From: CAIQPS01 sp963783835
GTDB lineage: Bacteria; Actinomycetota; Thermoleophilia; RBG-16-64-13
Assembly (NCBI GenBank): GCA_963783835.1
Contig: CAWAOX010000014.1
Span: forward strand, 314,474 to 378,473
Direction: 5' to 3'
DNA length: 64,000 nt
The notes beneath the pieces were generated by a model, which saw nothing but the letters and a program-made list of their open reading frames with translations, did not search any database and had not been told where the DNA came from. Below are positions 53,560-63,899 of this stretch, piece after piece. Both the position numbers and the translations under genes were made by a program. The stretch's first letter is position 1, and each line of letters opens with the position of its first letter.

Positions 53560-55936
53560 GCGGGAGGACCTGGTCGAAAGGGGAGGTATCTGGGACTGGG
53601 TTCCCACCCTCATCGCGTTCCTCATCATCTACGCCGTTCTCCTCATCTTCTATAAGCCCAACCTTCTGTTCAGCCTGACCACGACCTCCGGCGGCGACAC
53701 CGGGGCCCATCACTATCCTGCCCAGTACCTCATCCAGGAGCTTCTGCCCAACTTCAAGCTCACCGGCTGGGCGCCGGGCTGGTATGCCGGCATGCCCATG
53801 CTGACGTTCTACTTCCCGTTCCCCTTCCTGCTGATCGCCATCCTCAACTGGATCCTTCCGTATCAGATCGCGTTCAAGCTCATCACGGTTCTGGGGGTCT
53901 TCGCGCTGCCGGCGGCCGCCTACGCAATGGGGCGCCTGTGGCGGGTCCGGCGGCCGTTCCCGATGCTGGCAGCCGTCTTCGCGGTCGCCATGCTCTTCAT
54001 GGAGAGCTACTCCATCTATGGCGGAAACGTCAAGAGCACACTGGCAGGCGAGTTTGGCTACATGCTCAGCTTCGCTCTGACCTTCTTGTTCCTGGGGACG
54101 ATGTATCGGGGCATGGAGAAGCCGCGTTTCAACATGCTCTTTGTGCTCAACTGCCTCATCTTGATGGCCCTGGTGCTCTCACACATCGTCCCCACGATCG
54201 CCCTGGTCTTCATCTCGCCGGGGCTCCTGCTGGTCAACCCCCGCTGGCGGTCGTTCGGATACCTCGCGGCTGTTGCTCTGGTCGCGTTCGCGCTCACTGC
54301 GTTCTGGTCGCTGCCCTTTGCCGCCAACCTGGAGTGGACCGCGCACATGGCGTGGGACCAGTTGGGGTGGAAGGAACTCCTTCCCCCCGCGCTGTATCCT
54401 GTGGCGGCGCTGGCCATCATCGGCGCAGCCTACGCTGTCGCCAAGCGGGAGAGCAGGTTGCTCCCTCTGCTCTGGATGAGCTTGATCACCGTCCTGGTCT
54501 ACAAGCTCCTTCCGAGCGGACGGCTGTGGAATGCTCGCGTCGTGCCTTTCTGGTACATGTCGCTCCATTTGTGGGCCGCCTACGGCGCCATGTGGTTGAT
54601 CCGGCCGTTCGCCGTGGTGATCCACGACATCTTCGCCTGGAAGGGGATAACCGCCAGGCGTATCTACGTCCCCCTGCTGGCCGTGGTCATCGGTGCGGTA
54701 GTCATCGGGACCAGCGGCACGGCAATGGGCTGGATCAAGTGGAACTACTCCGGGTACGAAGGCAAGAACAGTTGGCCTCAGTACCAGGAGATAAACAACT
54801 TCATCGCGACCCTGCCCGAGGGCCGGGTCATGGTGGAGCACAACCAGAAGATCGACGAGTTCGGCACGCCGCGCGCCTTCGAGATCATTCCCTATTGGAC
54901 CGGCCTGCCGACGATGGAAGGGACCCTGATGGAGGCCTCCTTCACGGCGCCCTTCCACTTCATCAATCAGGCGGAGTTGTCCAAGGAGGCCAGCAACGCG
55001 ATCATCGGGGTCAGGTACCCGACCCTGGACGTGCCGAACGGCATCACCCACCTCCAACTGATGAACATCCCCTATTTCCTCACCTGCACCGAGGAAGTGA
55101 CCACTGCCACCAAGGAGGACACCCGGACGGAACTTCTCGCCACCTTCGGCGACTACAACATCTTCCGTATCTCCGGTACCACGGGCTACGCCGAGGTGAT
55201 GAAGAACGAGCCGGTGCGGATAGACATTCCGCAGGCCGACTGGCGGGATATGGCGGTCGACTGGTACTCGAACATGGACAATCTGGACACCCCCATCGTG
55301 TGGGACAACGGCGACCCGGCCCTCCAGGAGTTCGCTTCCATCACGTCCGACCAGGCCACGACGCCGCCGGTGGTGCCCATCCAGACGGAGGGCCACGTCA
55401 CCGGTGAGAAGATGTACAACGAGCAGTTCGTCTTCGATGTCGACGCCGCGGCGATAGGTAAGCCGGTCTGGGTCAAGATCTCCTACTTCCCCAACTGGCA
55501 TGTGCAGGGAGCGGACGGCCCCTATCTGGCAGCGCCGTCGTTCATGATGGTCATCCCGACAGAGACCCGCGTGACGCTCACCTATGGGCGGACAGGGGTG
55601 AACACGGTCGGCCAGGTCCTGGAAGTCATCGCCTGGATCCTCTTGCTGGCCCTGTCGGTGTGGCGGACCATCCTCTGGCGCCGCCGCCGCAGGCTGGCCG
55701 GCGCGGGTTCGGCCGTCATCCCGGTGCACGACTTCACCGACCAATATCTCGACCGTCCCGAGCAGCGATATGACGCGGTCACCGGTGCCTGGGTCGCGGC
55801 GGACAGCGCCGATGACCTAGAGGGCGTCGAGGCCGAGGCCGATGGCGTCGACTACGAAGCGGCCGCCGGCTATCCCTGGCCCGAGGAAACCTCGCCGGAG
55901 GATAGACCGCTTGAGGATAGACCGCCGGAGGGCTAA
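53546..55936 (+). CDS. Polytopic membrane protein, GT-C/PTPS-related-like
   Basis: 796 residues with about twelve membrane helices in residues 15-440 (VPTLIAFLIIYAVLLIFYKP, FPFPFLLIAILNWILPYQIA and so on). A periplasmic loop near 48-75 contains TSGGDTGAHHYPAQYLIQEL, resembling the acidic first loop of GT-C enzymes. The LTGWAPGWYAGMPMLTFYFP block is typical of the 'PTPS-related' membrane family. A long extracytoplasmic beta-rich part follows and then one C-terminal helix and a Pro/Glu tail. It probably transfers a polyprenyl-linked sugar to an external acceptor, together with GtrA and GT2. Confidence 0.82.
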   Translation: MRVREREDLVERGGIWDWVPTLIAFLIIYAVLLIFYKPNLLFSLTTTSGGDTGAHHYPAQYLIQELLPNFKLTGWAPGWYAGMPMLTFYFPFPFLLIAILNWILPYQIAFKLITVLGVFALPAAAYAMGRLWRVRRPFPMLAAVFAVAMLFMESYSIYGGNVKSTLAGEFGYMLSFALTFLFLGTMYRGMEKPRFNMLFVLNCLILMALVLSHIVPTIALVFISPGLLLVNPRWRSFGYLAAVALVAFALTAFWSLPFAANLEWTAHMAWDQLGWKELLPPALYPVAALAIIGAAYAVAKRESRLLPLLWMSLITVLVYKLLPSGRLWNARVVPFWYMSLHLWAAYGAMWLIRPFAVVIHDIFAWKGITARRIYVPLLAVVIGAVVIGTSGTAMGWIKWNYSGYEGKNSWPQYQEINNFIATLPEGRVMVEHNQKIDEFGTPRAFEIIPYWTGLPTMEGTLMEASFTAPFHFINQAELSKEASNAIIGVRYPTLDVPNGITHLQLMNIPYFLTCTEEVTTATKEDTRTELLATFGDYNIFRISGTTGYAEVMKNEPVRIDIPQADWRDMAVDWYSNMDNLDTPIVWDNGDPALQEFASITSDQATTPPVVPIQTEGHVTGEKMYNEQFVFDVDAAAIGKPVWVKISYFPNWHVQGADGPYLAAPSFMMVIPTETRVTLTYGRTGVNTVGQVLEVIAWILLLALSVWRTILWRRRRRLAGAGSAVIPVHDFTDQYLDRPEQRYDAVTGAWVAADSADDLEGVEAEADGVDYEAAAGYPWPEETSPEDRPLEDRPPEG

Positions 55937-55993
55937 CCCCCGCGGGCCGCGGCACCCAGTTTCTGGCTGGTGTCGGGGACGCGGCTCAAGCTC

Positions 55994-56938
55994 TCAGTCT
56001 TCGACTGGAGCCAACCCTTCGGGGATGCCGGACTCGCAGGGCACTGCCGTCTGGCACAGGCCGCACCCGTAGCCGTCGAAGCCGTACTGACGCTTGACGT
56101 ATTCTGCGCTGCGGGGCTTGAGATGGATGGCACACACCTCCTTGTCCCGGCCCCCGATGTTGATCGAGCCCGTGGGGCAGCGGTCGGCGCAGGCGGCACA
56201 GCCGTCTCCAGCGAAGTGCAGACAGTAGGCGAAGGGACTGTCGTAGGGGCGAGGCGTGGCAGGGATCACCGCCTTGACCACCACGGACCCGAGCCGTACG
56301 GCCTGCCCCTTCCGGGTGATGAGACCGCCTGCCAGACCGAACGTCCCCAGTCCACTGACATAGGCCACGTGGCGCTCCGACCAGGCGGAGACCCAGCCGT
56401 TCGTGTGGGGATCGGCCTCGGCCCAGGCCGGCAACAGTGAGGGCGCGACCGCCACGTATCCTTCGTCGAGCAGCGCGTCGAGCATCACCAGATGAAGAGC
56501 CACGTTGCCCTCCTGCCCGTAGATCCGGGAGCGCGCCCAGGGCTCGGAGGGCATGCGGGTCTCGTAGCGGTTGGCTGCCTTCGTTGCCTCCGTCTGACAG
56601 ATCGCCCAACTGACGACAGTGAGGTCTCCGGGCCGAGCGGGCGGCGCGGCGCCGGGCCCGGCGGGTGCGGGCGCGCCTTCGCGCGCCGCCGCGAACGCCT
56701 CGGCCGGGGTCCAGTGTTGCGGCCCCGCGTGGAGCTTCAGATCTTCAAACAGCGGATCGTCCCCAGATGCGAATCCCAGAAGGAAGCCCTCCCACGCCGG
56801 GTCGCTCCTGCTGGGACCCATGTTGTTCCTGGCCGGATCGGCGATGAAGTCCCTAAGGATCCTCTCGCACATGCGGGCCGGTTGTTCGGCGCCCACGGCC
56901 TCCGCACCATCCGGCGCCCGGTCTTGGTCGGCGGTCAT
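55994..56938 (-). CDS. QueG-like 4Fe-4S protein (epoxyqueuosine reductase-related)
   Basis: 314 residues. Two four-Cys clusters are visible: GCAACADRCPTGS, and CAIHL together with CGLCQTAVPCESG. Upstream are QueG-like segments (SERHVAYVSGLGTFGLAGGL and LGSVVVKAVIP). The N-terminal 90 residues contain a Gly/Pro/Ala-rich insertion and do not match QueG well, so substrate specificity for epoxyqueuosine is not assured; it may be another corrinoid-type reductase. It overlaps the YjbQ gene by 4 nt. Confidence 0.82.
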   Translation of the reverse strand: MTADQDRAPDGAEAVGAEQPARMCERILRDFIADPARNNMGPSRSDPAWEGFLLGFASGDDPLFEDLKLHAGPQHWTPAEAFAAAREGAPAPAGPGAAPPARPGDLTVVSWAICQTEATKAANRYETRMPSEPWARSRIYGQEGNVALHLVMLDALLDEGYVAVAPSLLPAWAEADPHTNGWVSAWSERHVAYVSGLGTFGLAGGLITRKGQAVRLGSVVVKAVIPATPRPYDSPFAYCLHFAGDGCAACADRCPTGSINIGGRDKEVCAIHLKPRSAEYVKRQYGFDGYGCGLCQTAVPCESGIPEGLAPVED

Positions 56939-57366
56939 GCGGTGCTCCCTTCGTCACGAGCGATAACAGGGACTATCCACACCCGGCGGTTGCGAGGCCC
57001 GTCGAACTCCGCCAGGTAGATGCTTTGCCAGGTGCCGAGCCGGAGCTCTCCCCGTTCGACGGGGACCAGTACCGAACTGCCCATGAGCGAGGCTTTGATG
57101 TGAGCGTCGGAGTTGCCTTCCCCATGCCGGTATCCGGCATCGCGGGGGACGAGCCGGCGCAGGCTCTCCACAATGTCGCGGACCACTGAAGGGTCCGCGC
57201 CCTCATTGATGGTGATCCCCGCTGTCGTGTGGGGCACGAAAACGGTGATGATGCCGCTGAACCCGGGGTGGGCCTGGCCGACGGCGTTCTGGACGCGCTC
57301 GCTGATGTCGACGAGGACTTCGCGTTCCGGGGTGCGGATGGAGATCTCGAGGGGGGCACCGGACAT
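56935..57366 (-). CDS. YjbQ/UPF0047 family protein
   Basis: 143 residues from the ATG at 57366 (MSGAPLEISIRTPEREVLVD). Family motifs are FVPHTTAGITINEGADPSV, GNSDAHIKASLMGSS and ELRLGTWQSIYLAEFDGPR. YjbQ proteins are often called secondary thiamine-phosphate synthases because they can substitute for ThiE; the native role is unclear. The upstream 17 codons are spurious. It is co-transcribed with the QueG-like gene. Confidence 0.93.
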   Translation of the reverse strand: MSGAPLEISIRTPEREVLVDISERVQNAVGQAHPGFSGIITVFVPHTTAGITINEGADPSVVRDIVESLRRLVPRDAGYRHGEGNSDAHIKASLMGSSVLVPVERGELRLGTWQSIYLAEFDGPRNRRVWIVPVIARDEGSTA

Positions 57367-57564
57367 AGCAGCTTCTTCACCTCCACAAGTCACCGTGGGA
57401 GTTTCTCCACTCCGCATGATAGTGCTTGGCCCAGGTTGTTGGCCGCCAGTATTCAGCTTCTGAATAGAACATGTTCCCGCTCTATCGACATCGCCGGTTT
57501 TTCAAGGTAAAGTCGCCCACGTATGGAGGGGAGGAAGTCTGCTCGAGGGATCTCCGGGAAGGGG

Positions 57565-57590
57565 GTGCCACGGGACTTCGCCCGTGTCAC
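57565..57590 (+). promoter_or_regulatory. Leader hairpin before livK
   Basis: GTG-C-CACGGG, loop ACTTCG, CCCGTG-T-CAC: a stem of nine pairs with one mismatch, ending 22 nt before the livK TTG. It may stabilise the 5' end of the abundant binding-protein mRNA or control access to the ribosome. No ligand is suggested. Confidence 0.4.
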
Positions 57591-57612
57591 TCAACTCGTA
57601 AGGAGGGAAACT

Positions 57613-58781
57613 TTGAAGCGTACTGTCCTATTTCTCGTCCTGGTCGCGGTGCTTGTCGTGGCCGCCGTCGCCGTTGTCGGCTGTGGCGGCAGCGACGAGA
57701 ACACAAGCTCGACCGCCGCGGGCGGGGCCCCGTTCAAGTTCGGCGTGGCCGGCCCCATGACGGGTCAGTACGCCAACTACGGCGCCTCCCACAAGGCCGG
57801 CGCTGAGATCGCCGTGGCCGAACTCAACGCGGCCGGCGGCGTCAACGGCGGTCAGGCCTCGTTCGCCATCGGCGACGACCTGGGCGATCCGAAAGAAGCC
57901 GTCCTCGTGGCGCAGAAGTACATCGACGACAAAGAGATCGTCTTCGTCGACGGCCACCAGTTCTCCGGTGCCACCATCGCTGCCGGGGCCAAGTATGAGG
58001 AAGCCGGTCTTCCCATGATCTCGCCGTCCGCCACCAACCCGGACATCAGCAAACTGGGCGCGTTCATCTGGCGGATCTGCATGACCGACGCCGTGCAGGG
58101 CGAAGGCCTGGCCAAGTACAGCGTCGCCACCCTGGGTCTGAAGAACATCGCCATCATGTATGACGACTCCGACTACGGGCGTGGCCTGGCCGACGCATAC
58201 GAAGCCGCCGTCAAGACCGCCGGTGGCACGGTCGTGGGCAAAGAGCAGTACACCACGGGCGACACCGACTTCAAAGCCCAGCTGACCAAGCTGAAAGGCG
58301 CTTCTCCCGAGCTCCTCTTCCTCTCGGGCTACTACCCGGAAGGCTCCAAGATCGCGCAGCAGGCCGCTGAACTGGGCATGAAGGTCCAGCTGCTCGGCTC
58401 TGACGGCTACGCTTCCGACGAACTCTCGCAAGCTCGGCGGCGCCGCAGTCGAGGGCATGCTGGTCTCCACCTTCTTCGACTACTCGAAGACCGACCCGGC
58501 GGTGCAGGCGTTCGTCAAGGCATACCAAGGCCAAGTACGCGGGCGCCAACCCCGACTGGTTCGCGGCCAACTCCTACGATGTGATCATGATGGCCGCCAC
58601 GGCTGCCAAGAACGCGGGCAAGAACGACCGTACCGCCATCAACGACGCCCTGGGCAAGATCGGTACGTACCAGGGCATCTCCGGTGCCATCACGTTCGAT
58701 GAGAACGGCGACGTGCTCAAGCCGCTCAGCATCGTCATCGTCAAAGACGGCAAGCTGGTCACCGCTCCCAAGCAACCGTAA
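57613..58781 (+). pseudogene. livK: Branched-chain amino acid ABC transporter substrate-binding lipoprotein, two frameshifts
   Basis: Begins at TTG 57613 with AAGGAGGG upstream. The lipobox AVVGC follows a hydrophobic signal peptide. The periplasmic-binding fold type I contains FKFGVAGPMTGQYANYGASH and AELNAAGGVNGG. The frame changes near 58427 (SDELS to KLGGAAVEGMLVSTFFDYSK) and near 58528 (VKAYQ to AKYAGANPDWFAANSYDV). The nucleotide length equals 389 codons plus two bases, so both are +1 insertions. Corrected, the protein has 388 residues. It binds a ligand (branched-chain amino acid or similar) for livHMGF. Confidence 0.85.
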
Positions 58782-58814
58782 GCCGCTGACGGAGCTTTGA
58801 TCCTGTAGACTGCT

Positions 58815-58846
58815 GCGAAGGCGGGGGCATCGGCCCCCGCCTTCGC
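58815..58846 (+). terminator. Perfect 14-bp hairpin between livK and livH
   Basis: GCGAAGGCGGGGGC (58815-58828), loop ATCG, GCCCCCGCCTTCGC (58833-58846). No T-run follows, so it is more likely a partial attenuator or RNA-stabilising element than a full terminator. Such hairpins often set binding-protein mRNA above permease mRNA. Confidence 0.6.
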
Positions 58847-58892
58847 GTACAGAAGTGCGGAGTCGGACCACCTCGATGAAGTCAGAGACCTC

Positions 58893-59833
58893 ATGAACTC
58901 ACTTGTCCAGCAACTCGTGAACGGCCTGATGCTCGGCTGCCTGTACGCCTTGATCGCGGTGGGCTACACCATGGTGTACGGCATCATCGAGCTGATCAAC
59001 TTCGCCTTCGGCGAGCTGTTCATGTTCGGAGCCTACATATCCATCATGATGATGGTGGACGAGATGAACATCTTTGGCAAGACTGTGAGCATGCCTGGCT
59101 TGAGCTTCTTCCTGGCGGTGCCCATCGCCATGGCGGTGGTGGCGGCCATGGGGGTGACCATCGAGCGTCTGGCGTATCGTCCCCTGCGGAACGCACCCCG
59201 GTTGGCGGCGCTCATATCCGCCATCGGCGTGTCCATCCTCCTGCAGAACCTTGCTCAGAGCATCTTCGGCTCCAAACAGATCTTCTTTCCCAATATCCCC
59301 GTCTTCACCACCGCGGAGGGAACGGCCAAGGCATTCACCGTGGGTGGGGCCCAGGTGACGTACCTCCAGCTCTTCGTCGTCGTCGTCACCGTCGATCGCC
59401 ATGACGCTTCTGAATCTCTACGTGCGGCGGACCCGGATGGGCCGGGCCATGCGGGCGTCGGCGCAAGACAAGCGCACCTCGGCGCTCATGGGGGTCAACG
59501 TCAACGCGGTCATCGCGCTGACGTTCGTGATCGGCTCCGCCATGGGTGCCATGGCCGGGGGCTTCTACGGCGCCGTGTACCACTTCGCCCGCGCCGGACA
59601 TGGGCTTCGTGCCCGGTCTCAAGGCCTTCATCGCGGCCGTGCTGGGGGGGATCGGGAATATCCCCGGCGCGTTCCTGGGCGGGCTGCTACTTGGTCTGGT
59701 CGAGTCCCTCGGAGCGGCCTATCTACCGATGGGCTCGCAGTATCGCGACGCGTTCGCGTTCATCATCCTCATCCTCCTGCTTTCCTTCAAGCCCTCCGGT
59801 CTTCTGGGCTCCACTATCTCGGAGAAGGCGTGA
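58893..59833 (+). pseudogene. livH: Branched-chain amino acid ABC transporter permease LivH, two frameshifts
   Basis: Starts MNSLVQQLVNGLMLGCLYAL with the LivH-type MVYGIIELINFAFGELFMFG block. Membrane helices continue in a second frame from about 59395 (MTLLNLYVRRTRMGRAMRAS and QDKRTSALMGVN) and a third from about 59596 (GFVPGLKAFIAAVLGGIGNI), ending LLGSTISEKA. The length is 313 codons plus two bases, so two +1 insertions restore a 312-residue permease. It pairs with LivM. Confidence 0.86.
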
Positions 59834-59834
59834 G

Positions 59835-60994
59835 ATGCCGGTCCGCAAGAACATAGACGACGAGAACCTGCAGAACGCCAACGAGACGCTGCCGCCGCTG
59901 CGGGTGAAGCTCAACCCGATCGCGGCGGTCATGACGGGGAGCGGTCCCGCGTGGCTGCAGCAGGCCCTGATCGGCGGTCTCCTGCTTATCGCCGTGGCGT
60001 TGCCGTTCGTCATCCAATCGGACCGCTGGCTCACCCTGCTCACCATCGTCCTGATCTACGTGGTGCTGGCCTCCGGGCTGAACATCGTAGTGGGCTTCAC
60101 CGGGCTTCTGGACCTTGGGTACGTGGCCTTCTACGCCATCGGCGGCTACTACACCGCCATCGTCTTCATCCAGATCCTGAAGAACAGGTTCGGGGTCGGA
60201 CCTGGACCAGTACTGGTGGTTGATGTGGGTGAACCTGCTCATGGGCGGGTTGCTGGCCGCTGCCGCCGGCGCCATACTCGGGTACCCTACCCTGCGTCTT
60301 CGTGGCGACTACCTGGCCATCATGACTCTGGGGTTCGGGGAGATCATCCGCATCGTGGCCAACAACTGGGTGGGAGTCACCCGTGGCCCCTCGGGCATCT
60401 CCGGCATCCCGAAACCGGTGATCTTCGGTTTCCATTTCAAGACCCCGATCAGCCTGTACTTCATGGGTCTCGGCGCTCGCCCTGCTGTCGCTGTTCATAA
60501 TCTCCCGCATCGTGAAATCAAGGATCGGGCGAGCCTGGACGGCGATACGCGAGAACGAGGTGGCCGCCGAGGCCATGGGCATCCATACCTCCCGCTACAA
60601 GCTGCTGTCCTACGCCACCGGCGCTTTCTTCGCGGGCGTGATGGGAGCCTTCTTCGGGCACTACTTGAACTTCATCCATCCCAGCAACTTCAAGCTCATG
60701 GAGTCGTTCGTGATCCTGTCCCTGGTCGTCCTCGGCGGCATGGGCAACATCGCCGGGCCCGTCCTGGGCGCGGTCATCTGGGTATCGCTACAGGAGTGGC
60801 TCAAGGACTTCACCTTCATCCAGAACCATCCAGAGGTGCGCGGTATCGCCATGGGGCTGGTGCTGGTCCTCCTCATGGTCTTCCGTCCGCAGGGTCTCTT
60901 GGGATCGCGTCGCGTGGCTCTGGAGATGAGGCCGCAGACGGCCAGGGAGTCGGAACAGGAGCGGGAGCAGGTGTTAGATGACCGCGACAAGTAG
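59835..60994 (+). pseudogene. livM: Branched-chain amino acid ABC transporter permease LivM, two frameshifts
   Basis: Starts with an ATG 1 nt after the livH stop. LivM blocks are LASGLNIVVGFTGLLDLGYV, AILGYPTLRLRGDYLAIMTL and GFGEIIRIVANNW. Frame changes are near 60198 (FGVG to LDQYWWLMWV) and near 60477 (MGLGA to LLSLFIISRIVKSR). The length is 386 codons plus two bases, giving 385 residues when corrected. The end VALEMRPQTARESEQE overlaps livG by 17 nt. Confidence 0.86.
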
Positions 60995-61752
60995 CCTCGT
61001 CGAGACCAAGCAGGTGACGAAGGCGTTCGGCGGCCTCATCGCGGTCAACCACGTGGACTTCCATGCCGAGATCGGCGAGATCGTGGGGCTGATCGGCCCG
61101 AACGGGGCGGGCAAGACCACCCTGTTCAACGCCATCACCGGTGTCTACCCGCCCACGTCCGGAACCATCGCCTTCAAGGGCCAGGAGATCGCCGGGATGC
61201 TGCCGTCCAAGGTCACCAGCCTGGGAATCGCGCGGACCTTCCAGAACATCCGCCTGTTCAGCGAGATGACGGCTCTGGAGAACGTCATGGTGGGCCAGCA
61301 TTGCCGGACGCACAGCAACATTCTCAAGGTGATCCTGCGGACTCGGGGAGCCAAGCGCGAGGAGCGGGAGGTGCGGGACAAGAGCCTGGGATTGCTGAAG
61401 TACGTGGGTCTGGAGGGGCGGGGTGGCGAGTTGGCCAAGAACCTGCCCTATGGCTCGCAGCGCCGCCTCGAGATCGCGCGCGCTCTGGCAACCGAGCCCG
61501 AACTGCTCTTCCTGGACGAACCCGCCGCGGGCATGAACCCGCAGGAGACGGACGAACTGATGCAGCTGATCAGGCTGATCCGGGAAGAGGGCATGACCAT
61601 CATCCTCATCGAGCACGACATGAGGGTGGTCATGGGCATATCGCGACCGTATCGTGGTGCTGGACCACGGCGAGAAGATCGCCGAGGGCTCGCCGCAGGC
61701 GGTTCGGAACAACCCGAAAGTGATCGAAGCCTATCTCGGGAAGAGTGCCTAG
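60978..61752 (+). pseudogene. livG: Branched-chain amino acid ABC transporter ATP-binding protein LivG, one frameshift
   Basis: Walker A is GPNGAGKTTLFNAITG, the signature reads LPYGSQRRLEIARALATEPE and Walker B is LLFLDEPAAGMNP. A +1 at about 61643 breaks the end. In the corrected frame it reads DRIVVLDHGEKIAEGSPQAV, then IEAYLGKSA, with the stop at 61750-61752. The length is 258 codons plus one base, giving 257 residues. Uncorrected, the frame runs into livF and gives a false 506-residue LivG-LivF fusion. Confidence 0.87.
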
Positions 61753-62498
61753 TGACCAAGGAAGCTGCAGCGCAGGTAGCCGTGGGCGAGGTCCTCCTGG
61801 ACGTTCGAGACATCCACGTGTACTACGGGAACATCCACGCATTGAAGGGCGTGTCCCTGGAGATCAGGCTCGGGGAGATCGTCACGCTCATAGGCGCCAA
61901 CGGCGCCGGGAAGAGCACCACCCTCAACACCATCTCGGGCATCCTGCGCCCGCGTTCCGGCAGTATCACCTACGCGGGTCGGGACCTGACCTCCGTGCCC
62001 GCCTACGACTTGGTGAAACTGGGTCTCTCGCAGGCGCCGGAGGGGCGCCGGATCTTCCCGCGCATGACGGTGAAGGAGAACCTGGAGATGGGAGCCTTCT
62101 CCCGCACCGGCCAGGACCTGAAGCCCGACTTCGAGAGGGTCTTCGATCTCTTCCCCGTACTGCGTGAACGAGAGTCACAGCCCGGTGGCACGTTGTCGGG
62201 CGGCGAGCAGCAGATGCTGGCCATGGGGCGGGCCTTGATGGCCCAACCCAAACTGATGATGCTGGACGAGCCGTCCATGGGCCTTGCCCCGATGCTCGTG
62301 GAGAAGATCTTCGAGATCATCAAGGAGATCAACAGTCAGGGCACCACCATCCTGCTGGTGGAGCAGAACGCCAATGTGGCGCTGGAGATCTCCAACCGCG
62401 GGTACGTGCTGGAGACGGGCAAGGTGGTCCTCTCCGATACCGCGGCGGCGCTGCTCAAGAACCCGCAGGTGCGAGAGGCGTACCTGGGCGGATCCTAG
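61752..62498 (+). CDS. livF: Branched-chain amino acid ABC transporter ATP-binding protein LivF
   Basis: 248 residues from a GTG at 61752 that shares a base with the corrected livG stop. Walker A is GANGAGKSTTLNTISG, the signature PGGTLSGGEQQMLAMGRAL, and Walker B LMMLDEPSMGLAPM. The second half keeps the LivF-type ILLVEQNANVALEISNRGYV block and ends REAYLGGS. This is the only liv gene that is intact as read. Confidence 0.93.
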   Translation: MTKEAAAQVAVGEVLLDVRDIHVYYGNIHALKGVSLEIRLGEIVTLIGANGAGKSTTLNTISGILRPRSGSITYAGRDLTSVPAYDLVKLGLSQAPEGRRIFPRMTVKENLEMGAFSRTGQDLKPDFERVFDLFPVLRERESQPGGTLSGGEQQMLAMGRALMAQPKLMMLDEPSMGLAPMLVEKIFEIIKEINSQGTTILLVEQNANVALEISNRGYVLETGKVVLSDTAAALLKNPQVREAYLGGS

Positions 62499-62538
62499 GC
62501 GCGCGGCTTCGAGCTCGCGCCGCACGCCAGACACCGAG

Positions 62539-63862
62539 ATGCGCTTTTTCAAGGACCTTTCGATCTCCGCGGTCGCAGCCGGCTTTGTCGCCGTGCTGGT
62601 CGGCATCACCGCCTCGGCAGTGATCGTCTTCCAGGCCGCTCGCGCCCTGGGTGCATCGCCGGCGGAGATCTCCTCCTGGATACTCGTCCTCTGCCTCTGC
62701 ATGGGGGCGACGTCGATCGGGCTCTCGCTCTACTACCGGATGCCGATCCTGACCGCCTGGTCGACGCCGGGGGCCGCCATGTTGGTGACAAGCGTGGCTG
62801 GGGTGTCGATGGCTCAGGCCGTGGGCGCCTTCATGGTCTGCGCCGCCCTCATCGTGATCGTCGGTCTCACAGGCTGGTTCGAAAAAGCCATGAGTCGCAT
62901 ACCCGGCGCGCTGGCGGCCGCGATGCTGGCAGGCGTGCTGCTGCGCTTCGGCATGGAGGCCTTCGGCTCCATGCAGACGCAACTCGTCCTTGTCCTCGGT
63001 ATGTTCGCGGTGTATCTGGCCGCGAGGCGCTGGCTTCCGCGGTACTCGGTGGTTCTCGTCCTGGTCGCGGCCCTGGTCATCGTGGGGGCTCAGGGCCAGC
63101 TTCATCTGGGGGAACTGCAGTTGCGGCTCGCGAAGCCGGTGTTCACCCTTCCGAGCCTCTCGGTCGCTGCGTTCTTCAGTGTCGCTCTGCCCCTATTCCT
63201 CGTGACGATGGCTTCCCAGAACGTTCCTGGCGTCGCGATGATCAGGGCCTCCGGCTACGCGCCGCCGATATCGCCGCTCATGATCTGGACCGGCGCCGTC
63301 GCTTTCGCTTTTGCTCCCGTGGGTGCCTACACAGTCAATCTGGCGGCCATCACCGCCGGCATCGTTCTGTCGCCCGATGCCCACCACGATCCCAACAAGC
63401 GGTACACGGCCGCCGTCTCCGCCGGCTCCTTCTATCTGATCGTGGGAGCGTTCGGGGCGAGCGTGGCGGCGCTCCTCGCGCTGTTCCCAAAGGAGATGGT
63501 CCTGGCTCTGGCCGGTCTGGCCCTACTCCCCACGATAGGCAGTGGCTTGACTGCGGCCGTGCGAGACGAGAAGCAACGGGAAGCGGCTATTGTCACGTTC
63601 CTGGTGACGGCCTCGGGACTGACACTGGCCGGCGTCGGCTCGGCCTTCTGGGGGCTTATCGCAGGGGCAGCGACGATGCTCGTCCTGCAGACCGGGCGGA
63701 ACCGCCCAAAACGCGAAGAGGATGTGGCGACCACCCTTCACGAGGATGCAGCTACCGACGAAGGCGATGCCGGAGGAACCGAAGCGACTGGGCTTCCCAA
63801 GGCGCCGGTCGTCGCTGAAGACGGGGCGGGCGCACCTGGTCTACGAGCCAGAAGCCGACTAG
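62539..63862 (+). CDS. BenE-family benzoate/H+ symporter-like transporter, uncertain 3' end
   Basis: From an ATG at 62539. About eleven hydrophobic segments, with BenE-like blocks LTAWSTPGAAMLVTSV and SQNVPGVAMIRASGYAPPIS. The core reads to about residue 395 in one frame. That frame has no stop and runs antisense through tRNA-Ala to the window end. A +1 shift after about 63740 would end at TAG 63860-63862 (YEPEAD), and the length 1324 is 441 codons plus one base. The substrate is not proven; it could take up an aromatic acid. The downstream stop is therefore approximate. Confidence 0.78.
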
Positions 63863-63899
63863 TTCGCGGACCTAGTCTGCGTCTCTGCCCGGCTCGAGG

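Noticed and set aside
60978..62498. A 506-residue LivG-LivF fusion protein
   Set aside because: The joint is made of non-homologous residues after MGIS. One-base correction at 61643 restores the normal LivG end and a separate LivF GTG start at 61752.
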